Source: Verrucomicrobiota bacterium
Lineage (GTDB): Bacteria; Verrucomicrobiota; Verrucomicrobiia; Limisphaerales; UBA9464
Direction: 5' to 3'
Assembly: GCA_947454295.1 (NCBI GenBank)
Contig: CANGMO010000151.1
Location: 1 to 6,115, forward strand
DNA length: 6,115 bases
The position numbers were made by a program, and so were the translations under genes. The notes below the pieces were generated by a model that saw only the letters and a program-made list of their open reading frames with translations, was not told where the DNA came from and ran no database searches. Shown piece by piece: positions 5,828-6,115 of the stretch. Each line of letters opens with the position of its first letter. Within the stretch, counting starts at the first letter, position 1.

Positions 5828-5923
5828 AGCGCGCCGAACCTGACACACCCGACCGCCGTGGCAAGGGGGCAGCTCCCGAAGTCCCGGATTGAATCTCGCC
5901 GCGGCGGCAGCACCCTCATCGGC
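5828..5923. promoter_or_regulatory. Divergent intergenic region between the glutaredoxin and Tat-protein genes
   Basis: These 96 bases separate two genes pointing away from each other, so they should hold promoters for both. On the minus strand, TTGCCA (5858-5863) could be a -35 element for the glutaredoxin gene, but no good -10 lies 16-18 bases further. A perfect 10-base palindrome, CGCCGCGGCG (5897-5906), lies 17 bases before the plus-strand start and could be an operator or chance in GC-rich DNA. No Shine-Dalgarno is seen on either side. Confidence 0.4.
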
Positions 5924-6115
5924 ATGTCGTCCTCCCCGATTTCCCGGCGCGACCTTCTGCGCGGCTCCGTGGCCCTGGCCGCCTATTCCCTGGCCAGCCG
6001 TCCGCTTTCCGCCTTCGGACTGGAACCGGCGACCGGCGAGGAACTCATTCCCTTTCTCGATCCCCAGCCCTACGACGCCAAGCGCCCCATGCTGCGCTGG
6101 GCGAATCTTCACAAC
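5924..6115 (+). CDS. Tat-exported protein, N-terminal part only; possibly a cofactor-containing oxidoreductase
   Basis: An ATG at 5924 opens a frame that runs 64 codons to the window edge without a stop. Residues 1-32 form a Tat signal peptide: S-R-R-D-L-L with the twin arginines R8 and R9, a mild hydrophobic segment GSVALAAYSLAS (14-25), and a polar c-region RPLSAFG. Tat export moves already folded, often cofactor-loaded proteins across the membrane. The mature start reads EELIPFLDPQPYDAKRPMLRWANL (about 39-62). I have the impression that similar starts occur in molybdopterin-dependent oxidoreductases of the sulfite-oxidase group, but this is a recollection of style with no catalytic residues in view. 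Treat the family as unknown. The gene is divergent from the glutaredoxin gene. Confidence 0.75.
   Translation, partial: MSSSPISRRDLLRGSVALAAYSLASRPLSAFGLEPATGEELIPFLDPQPYDAKRPMLRWANLHN

Noticed and set aside
5897..5906. Perfect 10-base palindrome CGCCGCGGCG as a regulator site
   Set aside because: It is made only of C and G in a GC-rich region and there is no second copy to support it. It is mentioned in the intergenic entry but not claimed as an operator.
5828..6112. Upstream extension of the glutaredoxin frame
   Set aside because: The extension is Gly/Arg-rich, matches nothing, and runs into the divergent Tat signal gene. The ATG at 5827 lies just before the conserved fold.
1..6115. Defence system, CRISPR array, transposon or integrated element
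   Set aside because: No direct-repeat array, transposase, integrase, nuclease or toxin-antitoxin motif was seen on either strand. Composition looks even across the window.

Overview
This is a GC-rich (roughly two-thirds G+C by eye) bacterial chromosomal window, densely packed with housekeeping and stress-type genes. I see no rRNA, tRNA, CRISPR array, insertion sequence or other mobile element. Most genes have no convincing Shine-Dalgarno sequence. Several starts are ATGA overlaps with the preceding stop codon. The gene content and protein style suggest a free-living Verrucomicrobiota-like or other PVC-group bacterium, but that is an impression from reading, not a similarity search, and confidence is low to moderate.

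Layout, left to right. (1) Positions 1-988, plus strand: the 3' end of an ECF-type sigma factor, a 103-residue protein with one membrane segment, and a 163-residue membrane-anchored protein with two LTxxQ motifs and a collagen-like Gly-Pro tail. All three are joined by 4-base ATGA overlaps, so this looks like one translationally coupled sigma / membrane regulator / envelope sensor unit. (2) Positions 1069-4060, plus strand: queE (7-carboxy-7-deazaguanine synthase, queuosine/7-deazaguanine pathway), a class III PLP aminotransferase of unknown substrate, and rsmA/ksgA (16S rRNA dimethyladenosine transferase), the last overlapping the aminotransferase stop by 4 bases. Two of the three modify RNA or make precursors for it. 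(3) Positions 3999-5827, minus strand: a glutaredoxin-like protein with a CGWS active site, a GNAT acetyltransferase resembling spermidine/diamine (SSAT-type) enzymes, and an AlkA-type HhH-GPD DNA glycosylase with a lysine-rich histone-H1-like tail. The glycosylase tail overlaps the 3' end of rsmA on the opposite strand by 62 bases. (4) Positions 5924-6115, plus strand: the start of a Tat-exported protein cut off by the window edge, divergent from the glutaredoxin gene.

How they fit together: region 1 is a probable envelope-stress or ligand-responsive regulatory cassette, reminiscent of the CnrYXH/CnrH type (sigma, short membrane anti-sigma, periplasmic LTxxQ-like sensor). Region 2 is a housekeeping cluster. 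Region 3 groups redox, acetylation and alkylation-repair functions in one direction and may be a loose stress-related operon. I find no clear evidence of an undescribed defence or mobile system. The most distinctive part is the left-edge sigma/sensor cassette with its collagen-like tail.
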